From the NCBI GenBank assembly GCA_023819035.1, contig JAMWCL010000006.1, positions 1 to 46,041 on the forward strand: a stretch of DNA of 46,041 nucleotides, written 5' to 3'. Under the pieces are notes generated by a model. The model saw only the letters and a program-made list of their open reading frames with translations, did not search any database and was not told where the DNA came from. Below are positions 19,399 to 27,162 of the stretch, piece after piece. The first letter of the stretch is position 1. The number at the start of each line of letters is the position of its first letter. The DNA comes from Candidatus Omnitrophota bacterium. Lineage in GTDB: Bacteria; Omnitrophota; Gorgyraeia; Gygaellales; Profunditerraquicolaceae. Position numbers and translations under genes: made by a program.

Positions 19399-19902
19399 AG
19401 AAGGTTTATTCGCATTAATGAAAGAATAAATGCTGCCGAGGTTCGCCTTATTGATCCAGACGGAAAGCAGTTAGGGGTAGTGCCTTTACAGAAAGCACTG
19501 GAGATAGCCAATCAGTATGATCTGGATTTAATCGAGGTTGCTCCCCAGGCATCTCCCCCTGTCTGCAAGATCGCCGATTTTAGTAAGTTTAAATATAACC
19601 AGGAAAAAAAAGAACGTCTGGTAAAGAAACATCATAAACAGGGTCGACTCAAAGAGATTCGCCTAAAGCCCAATATTAACGAACACGATTATCAAACAAA
19701 GTTAAAGCAAGCAATGAATTTTTTAAAAAAGAAAGATAAGGTTAAGATAAATATGTTCTTTCGCGGAAGGCAGATGGAACACCTGGAATTAGGAAAGCAG
19801 ATCTTAGATAAACTTATTCAAGACACCCAACAGATTGCCCAAATAGAAAAGGAACCCCATTTAGAAGGCAGGGTGATGAGTTTGGTATTTGCGCCGAGAT
19901 AA
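19396..19902 (+). CDS. infC: Translation initiation factor IF-3
   Basis: IF-3 binds the 30S subunit and checks start-codon pairing. With the AUU start the product has 168 residues and begins (M)RRFIRINERINAAEVRLIDPDG, followed by the N-domain (LEIANQYDLDLIEVAPQASP, PVCKIADFSKFKYNQEKKE), the lysine-rich linker and the C-domain (EIRLKPNINEHDYQTKL, FFRGRQMEHLELG). It lies between thrS and rpmI-rplT, the standard order. The atypical start codon suggests feedback regulation. Confidence 0.93.
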   Translation: MRRFIRINERINAAEVRLIDPDGKQLGVVPLQKALEIANQYDLDLIEVAPQASPPVCKIADFSKFKYNQEKKERLVKKHHKQGRLKEIRLKPNINEHDYQTKLKQAMNFLKKKDKVKINMFFRGRQMEHLELGKQILDKLIQDTQQIAQIEKEPHLEGRVMSLVFAPR

Positions 19903-19927
19903 TCTTATTAAGAAAAGGAGGAGGGTT

Positions 19928-20125
19928 TTGAGTCTGAAGACGAAAAAATCTGTGGCCAAAAGATTTTCTTTGACAAAGAAAGGAAGATTGAAACATCCTT
20001 TTGCAGGAAAAAGTCATCTTTTGACAAAAAAGAAGGCAAAGAGAATCCGCAAGTTAAGAAGGAAGCAGGTGCTCCGGAATAAAAAATATATAAGGTATCT
20101 TAAAAAGATGTTGCCTTACCGATAA
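19928..20125 (+). CDS. rpmI: 50S ribosomal protein L35
   Basis: L35 is a small basic large-subunit protein. The start is placed at TTG 19928, 6 nt after the Shine-Dalgarno AGGAGG (19916-19921), giving 65 residues beginning (M)SLKTKKSVAKRFSLTKKGR; the track's longer frame begins inside infC. The family core (KTKKxxAKRF, GRLKHPFAGKSHLLTKK, KKMLPY) is present. Confidence 0.9.
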   Translation: MSLKTKKSVAKRFSLTKKGRLKHPFAGKSHLLTKKKAKRIRKLRRKQVLRNKKYIRYLKKMLPYR

Positions 20126-20141
20126 AACAAGGAGCAGGACT

Positions 20142-20492
20142 ATGACCAAGGTAAAACATAGTGTGACAACTCATAAAAGAAAAAAGAGGGTATTAAAAAA
20201 AGCCAAGGGTTTCTGGGGCGATCGTGCAAAGCAATTTCAACAGGCACGCCGGACTTTAATGCGCGCCATGGTTTTTGCCTACCGAGATAGGCGGAGAAAG
20301 AAACGCCTGTTTAGAAGGCTTTGGATTACCCGGCTTAATGCCGCCTGTCGACAACAAGGGATTACTTATAGTGGATTTATCCATGCACTTAAGGAGGCTA
20401 ATATAAAAATAGATAGAAAGCTTCTGGCAGATTTAGCCATAAGGGATGAGAAGGCATTTGAAAGAATAGTTGAGATAGCCAGGGATAAATAA
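20142..20492 (+). CDS. rplT: 50S ribosomal protein L20
   Basis: L20 is needed for early 50S assembly and in several bacteria represses its own operon. The 116-residue product is typical: KHSVTTHKRKKRVLKKAKGF, AMVFAYRDRRRKKRLFRRL, WITRLNAACRQQGITYSGFI and IDRKLLADLAIRD. An AAGGAGCAGG Shine-Dalgarno precedes the ATG, 16 bp after rpmI. Confidence 0.95.
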   Translation: MTKVKHSVTTHKRKKRVLKKAKGFWGDRAKQFQQARRTLMRAMVFAYRDRRRKKRLFRRLWITRLNAACRQQGITYSGFIHALKEANIKIDRKLLADLAIRDEKAFERIVEIARDK

Positions 20493-20493
20493 T

Positions 20494-21138
20494 ATGTATG
20501 TAATAATCGTGGGTTGTGGAAGGGTGGGTTCCGAATTAGCCAAGCTTTTATCTAACGAAGGTCATGATGTAGTCATCATCGATAAGAACCCCTCTAGCTT
20601 TCAACGCTTAGGAGACAGTTTTAATGGTTTAACCTTACTAGGCAATGGTTATGACTTAAGCCTTTTAAGGCAGGCAGGGATTGAGAAGGCAGATGCCTTT
20701 TGTGCGCTTACCAATGGTGATAATACTAATCTTACCTCTGCTCAGATAGCCAAGAGGATATTTAAGGTCCCTAAGGTGATTGCCCGTGTCTACGATCCTC
20801 AGCGCGCCCATATCTATGCAAGTTTAGGGCTGGAGGTAATCAGCGGGACAATCCTTTTTGCTGCCATGATTAGGGATAAGATTATTGAGAGTCGTTTTTC
20901 TAGTTATCTAATTGAGACTAAGGAATTAGGGGTTATTGAGATTGAGGTAAAGGACAATTTAGCAGGTAAGGCTATTCAGGATATAAATATACCTGGTGAA
21001 TTATTGGTGGTAGCAATAAGGAGATTGCAAGGAGTGATTCTACCTGAACCCTCCTTAATGCTTAAACCCAAAGATATCTTAATGGCAGTAGTTAAGGTTA
21101 CCAGTCTTAAGAAGATAAAAGAGAGATTTAACTTATAA
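20494..21138 (+). CDS. TrkA/KtrA-type RCK potassium-uptake regulator, copy 1
   Basis: RCK proteins bind NAD(H) or adenine nucleotides in the cytoplasm and gate Trk/Ktr potassium channels. The 214-residue product has an RCK_N Rossmann domain (VIIVGCGRVGSELAKLL, acidic VVIIDK at the end of the second strand) and an RCK_C domain (LGVIEIEVKDNLAGKAIQD...KPKDILMAV). It is about half the size of enterobacterial TrkA, so a two-gene or dimeric arrangement with the following copy is likely. It follows rplT after only one base. Confidence 0.88.
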   Translation: MYVIIVGCGRVGSELAKLLSNEGHDVVIIDKNPSSFQRLGDSFNGLTLLGNGYDLSLLRQAGIEKADAFCALTNGDNTNLTSAQIAKRIFKVPKVIARVYDPQRAHIYASLGLEVISGTILFAAMIRDKIIESRFSSYLIETKELGVIEIEVKDNLAGKAIQDINIPGELLVVAIRRLQGVILPEPSLMLKPKDILMAVVKVTSLKKIKERFNL

Positions 21139-21148
21139 GGAAGGGATT

Positions 21149-21811
21149 ATGTATATTGTAATTGTGGGCGCAGGAAAGATTGGCTATTTTTTAGCTAAGC
21201 GACTTACTGAGGCAAAGTATACTGTAAGTATTGTGGAAAAGGACAGGGCCCTTTGTGAAAGCATTGCCCGCGAGTTAGATGTTTTGGTAATTAATGGCGA
21301 TGGTTGTGACCCGCGGATATTAGAAGAGGCCGGGATCGAGCGAGCGGATGTAGTCGCTGCGGTTACCGGAGATGATGAAGATAATCTAATTATTTGCCAA
21401 TTGGCTAAACAGTGCTTCAATGTACGTCGGACTGTGGGTAGGGTAAATAATCCCGACAACGAACATACCTTTGCTGAATTAGAGGTAGATGTTCCTATAG
21501 ATTCCACCAAGATTATTGCCAAGATTATTGAGGAGGAGGTTTCCTTTTCTGACTTTGTTTCTCTGTTAAGTTTCAAACGGGGAAAACTTGCGATTGTGCG
21601 TTTAGATTTACCTTCCGATTCACCGGTGATTAATAAGCCCCTCTCGGAGATTAAGTTACCTGAGGAGTCGGTCTTGGTGTCCATTGTAAGAGGAGAGCAG
21701 GTAATTGTGCCTAAGGGCAATACAATTCTAAAAGCAGGTGATGATATTATTGCCTTAACCCTGGTGGGTAACGAGCATAAGCTCTTGGAATTATTGGTAG
21801 GAAGGGTATGA
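21149..21811 (+). CDS. TrkA/KtrA-type RCK potassium-uptake regulator, copy 2
   Basis: This second RCK protein of 220 residues has the nucleotide-binding IVIVGAGKIGYFLAKRLTEA, VSIVEKD, the conserved NGDGCDPRILEEAGIERADVVAAVTGDDEDN and a C-terminal RCK_C (GDDIIALTLVGNEHKLLELL). It is closer to the TrkA consensus than copy 1. The two proteins together amount to one full-length TrkA and probably form a mixed ring below TrkH. Its stop overlaps a tiny membrane ORF (ATGA). Confidence 0.9.
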   Translation: MYIVIVGAGKIGYFLAKRLTEAKYTVSIVEKDRALCESIARELDVLVINGDGCDPRILEEAGIERADVVAAVTGDDEDNLIICQLAKQCFNVRRTVGRVNNPDNEHTFAELEVDVPIDSTKIIAKIIEEEVSFSDFVSLLSFKRGKLAIVRLDLPSDSPVINKPLSEIKLPEESVLVSIVRGEQVIVPKGNTILKAGDDIIALTLVGNEHKLLELLVGRV

Positions 21812-21945
21812 AGCTTAAGCCTCTCTTTAATATTATCTTAGGTATCCTGACGGAGATTTCTTATGCCTGCGGGATTATCCTGATAATATTTTTATTCTGC
21901 CTGATAGCATTCTTTATACACCCCTTAAATACATATGCTCCTTAA
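21808..21945 (+). CDS. Small single-span membrane protein between trkA and trkH
   Basis: This 45-codon ORF is not in the track. Its ATG overlaps the upstream RCK stop (ATGA) and its end overlaps the trkH start by 11 bp, so it is placed as a coupled gene. The product begins M-K-L-K-P-L-F-N and has one long hydrophobic stretch at about residues 19-38 (CGIILIIFLFCLIAFFI). I do not recognise the family. By analogy with small subunits such as KdpF it could be an accessory subunit of the TrkH channel; that is inference only. Confidence 0.6.
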   Translation: MKLKPLFNIILGILTEISYACGIILIIFLFCLIAFFIHPLNTYAP

Positions 21946-23440
21946 ACCACGCTTAGCTGATTTTAAGATTATTGGTTACTATTTAGGAAAGGTCATCTTG
22001 GGTCTGGGTTTAATGATGACCTTTCCTATTCTTTTAGGATTATTTTTAAAAGAGATAAATCCGCTTTTGGATTTTCTGATTACTTTGGAATTAAGTGTAA
22101 TTATAGGTTTAATCCTAACCAAGCTATGTTTTACGGAAAAAGAATTAAACTGGATGCAGGCGATGGTGGTAGTCTCTTTGACCTGGATCTCAGCCATGTT
22201 TTTAGGAGCCCTACCCTTATATCTTAGTGGACACTGGCGATCATACTTAGATGCCTGTTTTGAGACTATGTCTGGATTTGCTACCACCGGGCTTACCCTG
22301 GTTTGTGATCTGGATCACCTTTCTTATACCCATAATCTCTGGCGACACTTAATGATGTTTATGGGCGGTCAAGGTATTATCATTGTTGCCTTAGCATTTT
22401 TCTTTCGCGGATTTTCAGGAGCACTAAGAATATATGTAGGGGAGGCAAGGGAAGAGAGGATTTTTCCCAATGTAATTCATACCGCGCGTTTTATCTGGTT
22501 AGTGAGTATAGTGTATTTAGTCTTGGGTACAGTGGGTTTAGGTTTAGCAGGGATATTGAATGGAATGAGGCCTTTGCGGGCTTTCTTTCACGGGCTCTGT
22601 ATATTTATGACTGCTTTCGATACAGGAGGTTTTACTCCCCAGTCTCAAAACATTCTTTACTATCACAGTGGGCTTTTTGAGCTTTTAACCATGGTAATCA
22701 TGATCCTGGGGGCAATAAATTTTCAACTCCATTATCATATCTGGACAGGAAGACGAAAGGAGATTTTAAGGGATATAGAGACACAAACATTTTTTATGAG
22801 TGTAGTTATTTGTTTTCTTATTGTGATGATAGGATTGATTAGATGGGAAGGTTATCCTCCTACCTTAATGTTATTTCGTAAAGGAGCCTATCAGCTTCTT
22901 TCTGCACATACCGGTACCGGTTATCAAACCATATATCCCTGGCAGTGGAAGAAAGATTGGAATCATCTGGCTTTAAGCGGAATACTTATTGCCATGGCCT
23001 TAGGGGGCGCGATCTGTTCTACCGCGGGAGCAATCAAGATGGTACGCATTGGCAGTATATTTAAGATCTTGTTAGAGGAGATCAAAAGGATAATCCTGCC
23101 GGAACGGGCGGTATTTTTTGAGCGATTTCATCATATAAAAGAGATCTTTATTGAGGATAAATTTGCCAAAGCAACCTTATTTATAACCCTGCTTTATATA
23201 GGATTCTATGGTTTAGGAGCAATAATAGGAATGTCTTTGGGATACCCTTTCTTAGATTCCCTGTTTGAGTCTATATCTGCTACTGCCAATGTAGGTCTAT
23301 CCTGCGGGATCACCCATATAAATATGCCTGATCTTTTAAAGATTACCTATATCCTTCAGATGTGGGCAGGCCGTCTGGAGTTTATCTCAGTATTTACCCT
23401 GGCAGGATTCCTTATTGCAGTAATAAAAGGAAAGAGATGA
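21935..23440 (+). CDS. trkH: Potassium uptake channel subunit TrkH
   Basis: TrkH is the pore-forming membrane subunit for K+ uptake, gated by RCK proteins. The 501-residue product is strongly hydrophobic. It shows four pore-loop repeats with glycine selectivity-filter positions: SGFATTGLT, TAFDTGGFT, SAHTGTGYQT and SATANVGLSCG. The two preceding RCK genes and the small membrane ORF form one overlapping unit with it. Its stop overlaps the next gene's ATG (ATGA). Confidence 0.93.
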   Translation: MLLKPRLADFKIIGYYLGKVILGLGLMMTFPILLGLFLKEINPLLDFLITLELSVIIGLILTKLCFTEKELNWMQAMVVVSLTWISAMFLGALPLYLSGHWRSYLDACFETMSGFATTGLTLVCDLDHLSYTHNLWRHLMMFMGGQGIIIVALAFFFRGFSGALRIYVGEAREERIFPNVIHTARFIWLVSIVYLVLGTVGLGLAGILNGMRPLRAFFHGLCIFMTAFDTGGFTPQSQNILYYHSGLFELLTMVIMILGAINFQLHYHIWTGRRKEILRDIETQTFFMSVVICFLIVMIGLIRWEGYPPTLMLFRKGAYQLLSAHTGTGYQTIYPWQWKKDWNHLALSGILIAMALGGAICSTAGAIKMVRIGSIFKILLEEIKRIILPERAVFFERFHHIKEIFIEDKFAKATLFITLLYIGFYGLGAIIGMSLGYPFLDSLFESISATANVGLSCGITHINMPDLLKITYILQMWAGRLEFISVFTLAGFLIAVIKGKR

Positions 23441-23925
23441 TTACCACCCTTATCCATATAATATTAATGATTGTGCTTTTTAGCTTCTCTGGCTTTGCTC
23501 AATCGGTCTCAAGTGAGCAGTTAATTAAGGAGGCTCAGCAATACGATAAGAAAACCATCCTTTATCAAGGAGAGGTTATCGGTGATATTATGCTCCGAAA
23601 AGACCATGCCTGGATTAATCTTCACGATGGAGGTTTTGCTATCGGGGTGTGGGTGGATAGAGATTTAATTACCCAGATAAATTATACGGGAGGTTATAAA
23701 TATAAAGGCGATTGGATTGAGGTAAAAGGGATATTTAACCGCGCCTGTTTAGAGCATGGAGGAGATATGGATATCCATGCCCAACAGTTGAAAAAGATAA
23801 AATCCGGAGAATTAGTTAAGGAGAAGACCGATGTCTATAAAGAAGAACTTGCTTTAATGGGAGCGGGATTACTATGTCTGATTTTGATTTTGACCAGATC
23901 CAAAAGACAGTTGAGGCAGAGTTAG
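23437..23925 (+). CDS. Exported OB-fold-like protein with C-terminal membrane anchor
   Basis: The start is moved to ATG 23437, which overlaps the trkH stop and gives a clean signal peptide (HIILMIVLFSFSGFAQS). The 162-residue product then has a beta-rich segment (ILYQGEVIGDIMLRKDHAWI, GVWVDRDL, WIEVKGIF) resembling an OB-fold, a short linker, and a C-terminal hydrophobic helix (ALMGAGLLCLILIL) with a basic tail. It probably faces the periplasm, anchored in the inner membrane. I cannot assign a function. Its end overlaps pheS by 52 bp. Confidence 0.65.
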   Translation: MITTLIHIILMIVLFSFSGFAQSVSSEQLIKEAQQYDKKTILYQGEVIGDIMLRKDHAWINLHDGGFAIGVWVDRDLITQINYTGGYKYKGDWIEVKGIFNRACLEHGGDMDIHAQQLKKIKSGELVKEKTDVYKEELALMGAGLLCLILILTRSKRQLRQS

Positions 23926-24926
23926 AAAGGATAACCTCCTTTCAGCAACTCCAGGTATTTCAACATAAGTACCTGGGAAGGAAAGGAGTAATTCCCTCTC
24001 TTACTCGTCAACTTTCTAAGTTGGAGCCTGTGCAACGTCGTCAGCTTGGTCAGAGGATTAATGCCTTGAAACAGAGGCTTATTAATTATATTGCGGAGAA
24101 AGAACCTTTGTTTAAAACCCAGGCTTCCTCCCAAAGTTTTAGTTTAAGTGAACTTAGTCTTCCCGGGATCGCCCAAGAGTTAGGACATCTTCATCCGATT
24201 ACCCGGGTTATTGAAGAGATCTGTGGGGTATTTATGCGCATGGGTTTTAGTGTGGTGGAGGGACCGGAGATTGAAACAGAATACAATAATTTTACTGGCT
24301 TAAATATTCCTTTAGAACATCCTGCGCGGGATGTCTTTGATACCTTCTATTTAGAGCCCAGGGCTTGGATTAGGGATAGGAAAGAGCTTAAAGAGAGGTT
24401 ATTACTGCGCAGTCATACCTCTCCTGTGCAGATCAGGGTAATGAGAGCGCGTAAGCCTCCCTTAGCAGTGGTGGTTCCTGGTAGGGTTTATCGGCCTGAT
24501 GCGGTAGATGCCAGTCATTCCTTTATGTTTCATCAGATAGAAGGGTTTATGGTAGATGAGGATATAAGGTTTTCCGATCTAAAAGGAGTCTTAGAGGTTT
24601 TTCTAAAGGCGATCTTTGGTCAGGAGATTAGCATGCGTTTTCGACCGCACTTCTTTCCTTTTACTGAACCCTCTGCAGAGGTAGATATCGGTTGTATTAT
24701 CTGTAAAGGCGAAGGTTGCTCGGTCTGTAGCAGGAAGGGTTGGCTGGAGATTTTAGGCGCAGGGATGATTCACCCTAATGTATTTAAAAATGTGGGTTAT
24801 GACCCAAACAAATACACGGGTTTTGCTTTTGGTTTAGGTGTAGAAAGGATCGCCATGTTAAAATATTCCATTAATGATATCCGTTTATTCTTCGAGAATG
24901 ACCTAAGATTTTTGAAACAATTTTAA
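23874..24926 (+). CDS. pheS: Phenylalanine--tRNA ligase alpha subunit
   Basis: PheS carries the catalytic class II core of PheRS. The 350-residue product has an N-terminal helical arm (LERITSFQQLQVFQHKYLGRKG), motif 1 around HLHPITRVIEEICGVFMRMGF, motif 2 (LLLRSHTSPVQIRVM, VVPGRVYRPDAVDASHSFMF) and motif 3 (GFAFGLGVERIAMLKY). The Cys-rich CIICKGEGCSVC segment is seen in some PheS proteins. The ATG lies inside the end of the preceding gene. pheT starts one base after the stop. Confidence 0.95.
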   Translation: MSDFDFDQIQKTVEAELERITSFQQLQVFQHKYLGRKGVIPSLTRQLSKLEPVQRRQLGQRINALKQRLINYIAEKEPLFKTQASSQSFSLSELSLPGIAQELGHLHPITRVIEEICGVFMRMGFSVVEGPEIETEYNNFTGLNIPLEHPARDVFDTFYLEPRAWIRDRKELKERLLLRSHTSPVQIRVMRARKPPLAVVVPGRVYRPDAVDASHSFMFHQIEGFMVDEDIRFSDLKGVLEVFLKAIFGQEISMRFRPHFFPFTEPSAEVDIGCIICKGEGCSVCSRKGWLEILGAGMIHPNVFKNVGYDPNKYTGFAFGLGVERIAMLKYSINDIRLFFENDLRFLKQF

Positions 24927-24927
24927 G

Positions 24928-26928
24928 ATGAGATTTACTTATAATTGGTTAAATGAGTTTGTTGAGATTAAGCTGAAGCCCCAGGCACTTGCGCAGGTGC
25001 TTACGATGGCAGGGCTTGAGGTAGTTTTTTTAGAAGAAAAAGAAGGTGATTTTGTTTTTGAGATAGAGATAACCTCTAATCGACCTGACCTCCTAAGTAT
25101 TATAGGAATTGCTCGTGAGGTAGCTGCACTTACGGGAAAGAAGCTGAAATTAGGCTCCTTCTCTTTAAAGAGCTACAGAGGTTTTAATTCGAATTTTAAG
25201 ATCGAGATTGAAGATAGAAATGACTGTCTTTTATATAATGCTAAGATTATAAAAAATATAAAGGTTGGATCTTCTCCGGATTGGCTTAAACAAAGATTAG
25301 AACTTGTTGGTTGTCGAAGTATAAATAATATTGTGGATATTACCAATTATGTTATGTTTGTCTGGGGTCAACCTTTGCATGCCTTTGATTTAGATAAATT
25401 GGATGACTGCTGTATAATCGTGCGACGGGCAAAGGATAAGGAGGAGCTGATTACCTTGGATGGCCAGAAAAGGATTCTTGATCCACAAACCTTAATAATT
25501 GCGGATAAAAAGAAGGCATTGGCTTTAGCCGGGATTATAGGGGGAGAGAATAGCCAGATAAGTCAGAATACCCAGCATATCCTTCTTGAGGCAGCTATCT
25601 TTAACCCTTTGATTATCCGACGCACAAGACAGAGATTAGGGATTCAGACAGAATCTGCTTATAGATTTGAGCGTGGGTTAGAGCCTCAGATTCTAAAAAG
25701 TGCTTCGTGGGAGGCGGTGGATTTGATGCGGAGAATCTGCGGTGGAATGCTTATCTTAGATAAAACCCAGGGCAGGCCTAAGAAAAAAGATAAAATCATC
25801 TATTTTAATTCTCAACAGGTAAAGAGGAGTTTGGGGATAGAGATCGATCAGAAGAAGATAATCACCATCTTAGTTTCCTTAGGATTTAAGGTAAAAAAGC
25901 AAAAGAAGGCTTTAAAGATAGGTATTCCCTCCTACCGTAAGGATATCAGTTTAGAGATGGATATAGTGGAGGAGATTGCCAGGATATATGGTTATGAGAA
26001 TATCCCTACCAGTTTACCTAAGGTTTTGACAAAGATAGAGCCGGATTTAAAAAGGACTTATATTTTAAAGATAAAAGATATCCTTATAGGATTGGGTTTA
26101 GATGAGGTTTTAACCTACAGTCTTACTGATAAAGAAACCCTAAAGGATTTTGGTCTGGAATCTAAAGAGGCGGTCTCTATCCTTAATCCTTTAAGTAAGG
26201 AACAGGAGGTCTTAAGGACCTCACTTCTTCCCAGCCTCTTAAACATTATAATCCACAATCTTAATCAAAAACAGAATTATGTAAGGATATTTGAGATAGC
26301 CCATATCTTTAGTTTTTTAAATGATAGACCCCAGGAAGAGCTTAGCTTGGGTTTAGGGATAGCGGGTGTAAAACCAACCTTAACCTGCCAGGGTTTAATT
26401 AAGGAGGAGATGGGATTCTTACATTTAAAAGGAATAATTCAGATGCTTTTGGATAGATTGGGGATTGATAATTATAGCTTTAAACTTAATGAAAAGGAGG
26501 GGATAGATCTTTATCTTGGTAAGGAAAGAATAGGTTTTATTCTGATGCGATCTATCTTAAAGAACAAAAAGGCATATCTGGCTGAGATTTCTTTAACGAG
26601 GCTTTTTGGTTTTATAAGATTAGAAAAGAGGTTTACTCCCTTTCCGGTCTATCCGGCAATTATCCGGGATATAAGTTTTATCCTTAAAGAGGGAACCTTT
26701 ATTGAGGAACTTATAGAGGAGATTCGTAGGCAAGGTCAACCGTTTCTGAAAGAGGCAAGGGTAATTGATTTTTATAAAGGAAAACAGGTTCCCCCAGGAT
26801 TTCAAGGTTTAACCATCTCCTGTCTTTATCGCTCAGATGAACGCACCCTTACCGAAGAAGAGGTTAATCCTTTGCATGACGGGGTTGTTAAGATGGTAGT
26901 GGAGAAGTTTAACGCAAGAATAAGATAA
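24928..26928 (+). CDS. pheT: Phenylalanine--tRNA ligase beta subunit, short form
   Basis: PheT is the structural, tRNA-binding and editing subunit of PheRS. The product has 666 residues against about 790 usually. The N-terminus (MRFTYNWLNEFVEIKL, TMAGLEV) jumps within about 15 residues to EIEITSNRPDLLSIIGIARE, so the EMAP-II-like tRNA-binding OB domain of about 115 residues is missing. The B3/B4 editing part (NNIVDITNYVMFVWGQPLHAF), B5 (IPSYRKDISLEMDIVEEIAR) and the C-terminal FDX-ACB anticodon-binding domain (FPVYPAIIRDISFIL, YRSDERTLTEEEVN) are intact. Confidence 0.93.
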   Translation: MRFTYNWLNEFVEIKLKPQALAQVLTMAGLEVVFLEEKEGDFVFEIEITSNRPDLLSIIGIAREVAALTGKKLKLGSFSLKSYRGFNSNFKIEIEDRNDCLLYNAKIIKNIKVGSSPDWLKQRLELVGCRSINNIVDITNYVMFVWGQPLHAFDLDKLDDCCIIVRRAKDKEELITLDGQKRILDPQTLIIADKKKALALAGIIGGENSQISQNTQHILLEAAIFNPLIIRRTRQRLGIQTESAYRFERGLEPQILKSASWEAVDLMRRICGGMLILDKTQGRPKKKDKIIYFNSQQVKRSLGIEIDQKKIITILVSLGFKVKKQKKALKIGIPSYRKDISLEMDIVEEIARIYGYENIPTSLPKVLTKIEPDLKRTYILKIKDILIGLGLDEVLTYSLTDKETLKDFGLESKEAVSILNPLSKEQEVLRTSLLPSLLNIIIHNLNQKQNYVRIFEIAHIFSFLNDRPQEELSLGLGIAGVKPTLTCQGLIKEEMGFLHLKGIIQMLLDRLGIDNYSFKLNEKEGIDLYLGKERIGFILMRSILKNKKAYLAEISLTRLFGFIRLEKRFTPFPVYPAIIRDISFILKEGTFIEELIEEIRRQGQPFLKEARVIDFYKGKQVPPGFQGLTISCLYRSDERTLTEEEVNPLHDGVVKMVVEKFNARIR

Positions 26929-26931
26929 TAT

Positions 26932-26960
26932 TTGACATTTATCTTCAGATGTGTTATACT
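26932..26960 (+). promoter_or_regulatory. Promoter of the 6S RNA
   Basis: TTGACA (26932-26937), 17 nt, TATACT (26955-26960). It begins just after the pheT stop and predicts a transcript start near 26968. Confidence 0.75.
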
Positions 26961-26967
26961 TGTTTTT

Positions 26968-27153
26968 GCTTAAAGGAGAATTCTTTGAAATATCCCTGCA
27001 GTGCCCGTTAGGAGGAAAAAGAAGCGGTGAACCAACACCTTTTTGAAGGGAGCTTAACTTCCTTGGCACCGTGGTGTTAAGGAGAGAGCACCCACTTTAA
27101 AAAAGACGGTTCATATCCTATCGCCTCCAACGGCACGCGCGGGGATTTTTTTT
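26968..27153 (+). ncRNA. ssrS: 6S RNA
   Basis: 6S RNA mimics an open promoter and sequesters housekeeping RNA polymerase. This 186-nt region lacks an ORF and has a long, bulged closing stem: ATCCCTGC, GTGCC, GTT and GGAGG near 26992-27015 pair in order with CCTCC, AAC, GGCAC and GCGGGGAT near 27124-27146. Inside it TGAACC/GGTTCA and AACACC/GGTGTT form inner stems around a purine-rich bubble. A T-tract (TTTTTTTT) follows directly. Length, closing stem with small bulges, own promoter, and position (pheT upstream, rarA directly downstream, fthC and rny nearby) fit known 6S loci. Confidence 0.78.
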
Positions 27154-27162
27154 AAGATAATA

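Noticed and set aside
21184-21720. Minus-strand 178-codon ORF opposite the second RCK gene
   Set aside because: Its serine-rich composition and exact overlap with a clear RCK gene mark it as a shadow ORF.
26929-27162. SRP RNA or tmRNA as alternatives for the 6S region
   Set aside because: The SRP signature around GGAAGGAAGCAGCC and a tmRNA tag frame or tRNA-like ends are not present; the long bulged closing stem and the rarA neighbour favour 6S.
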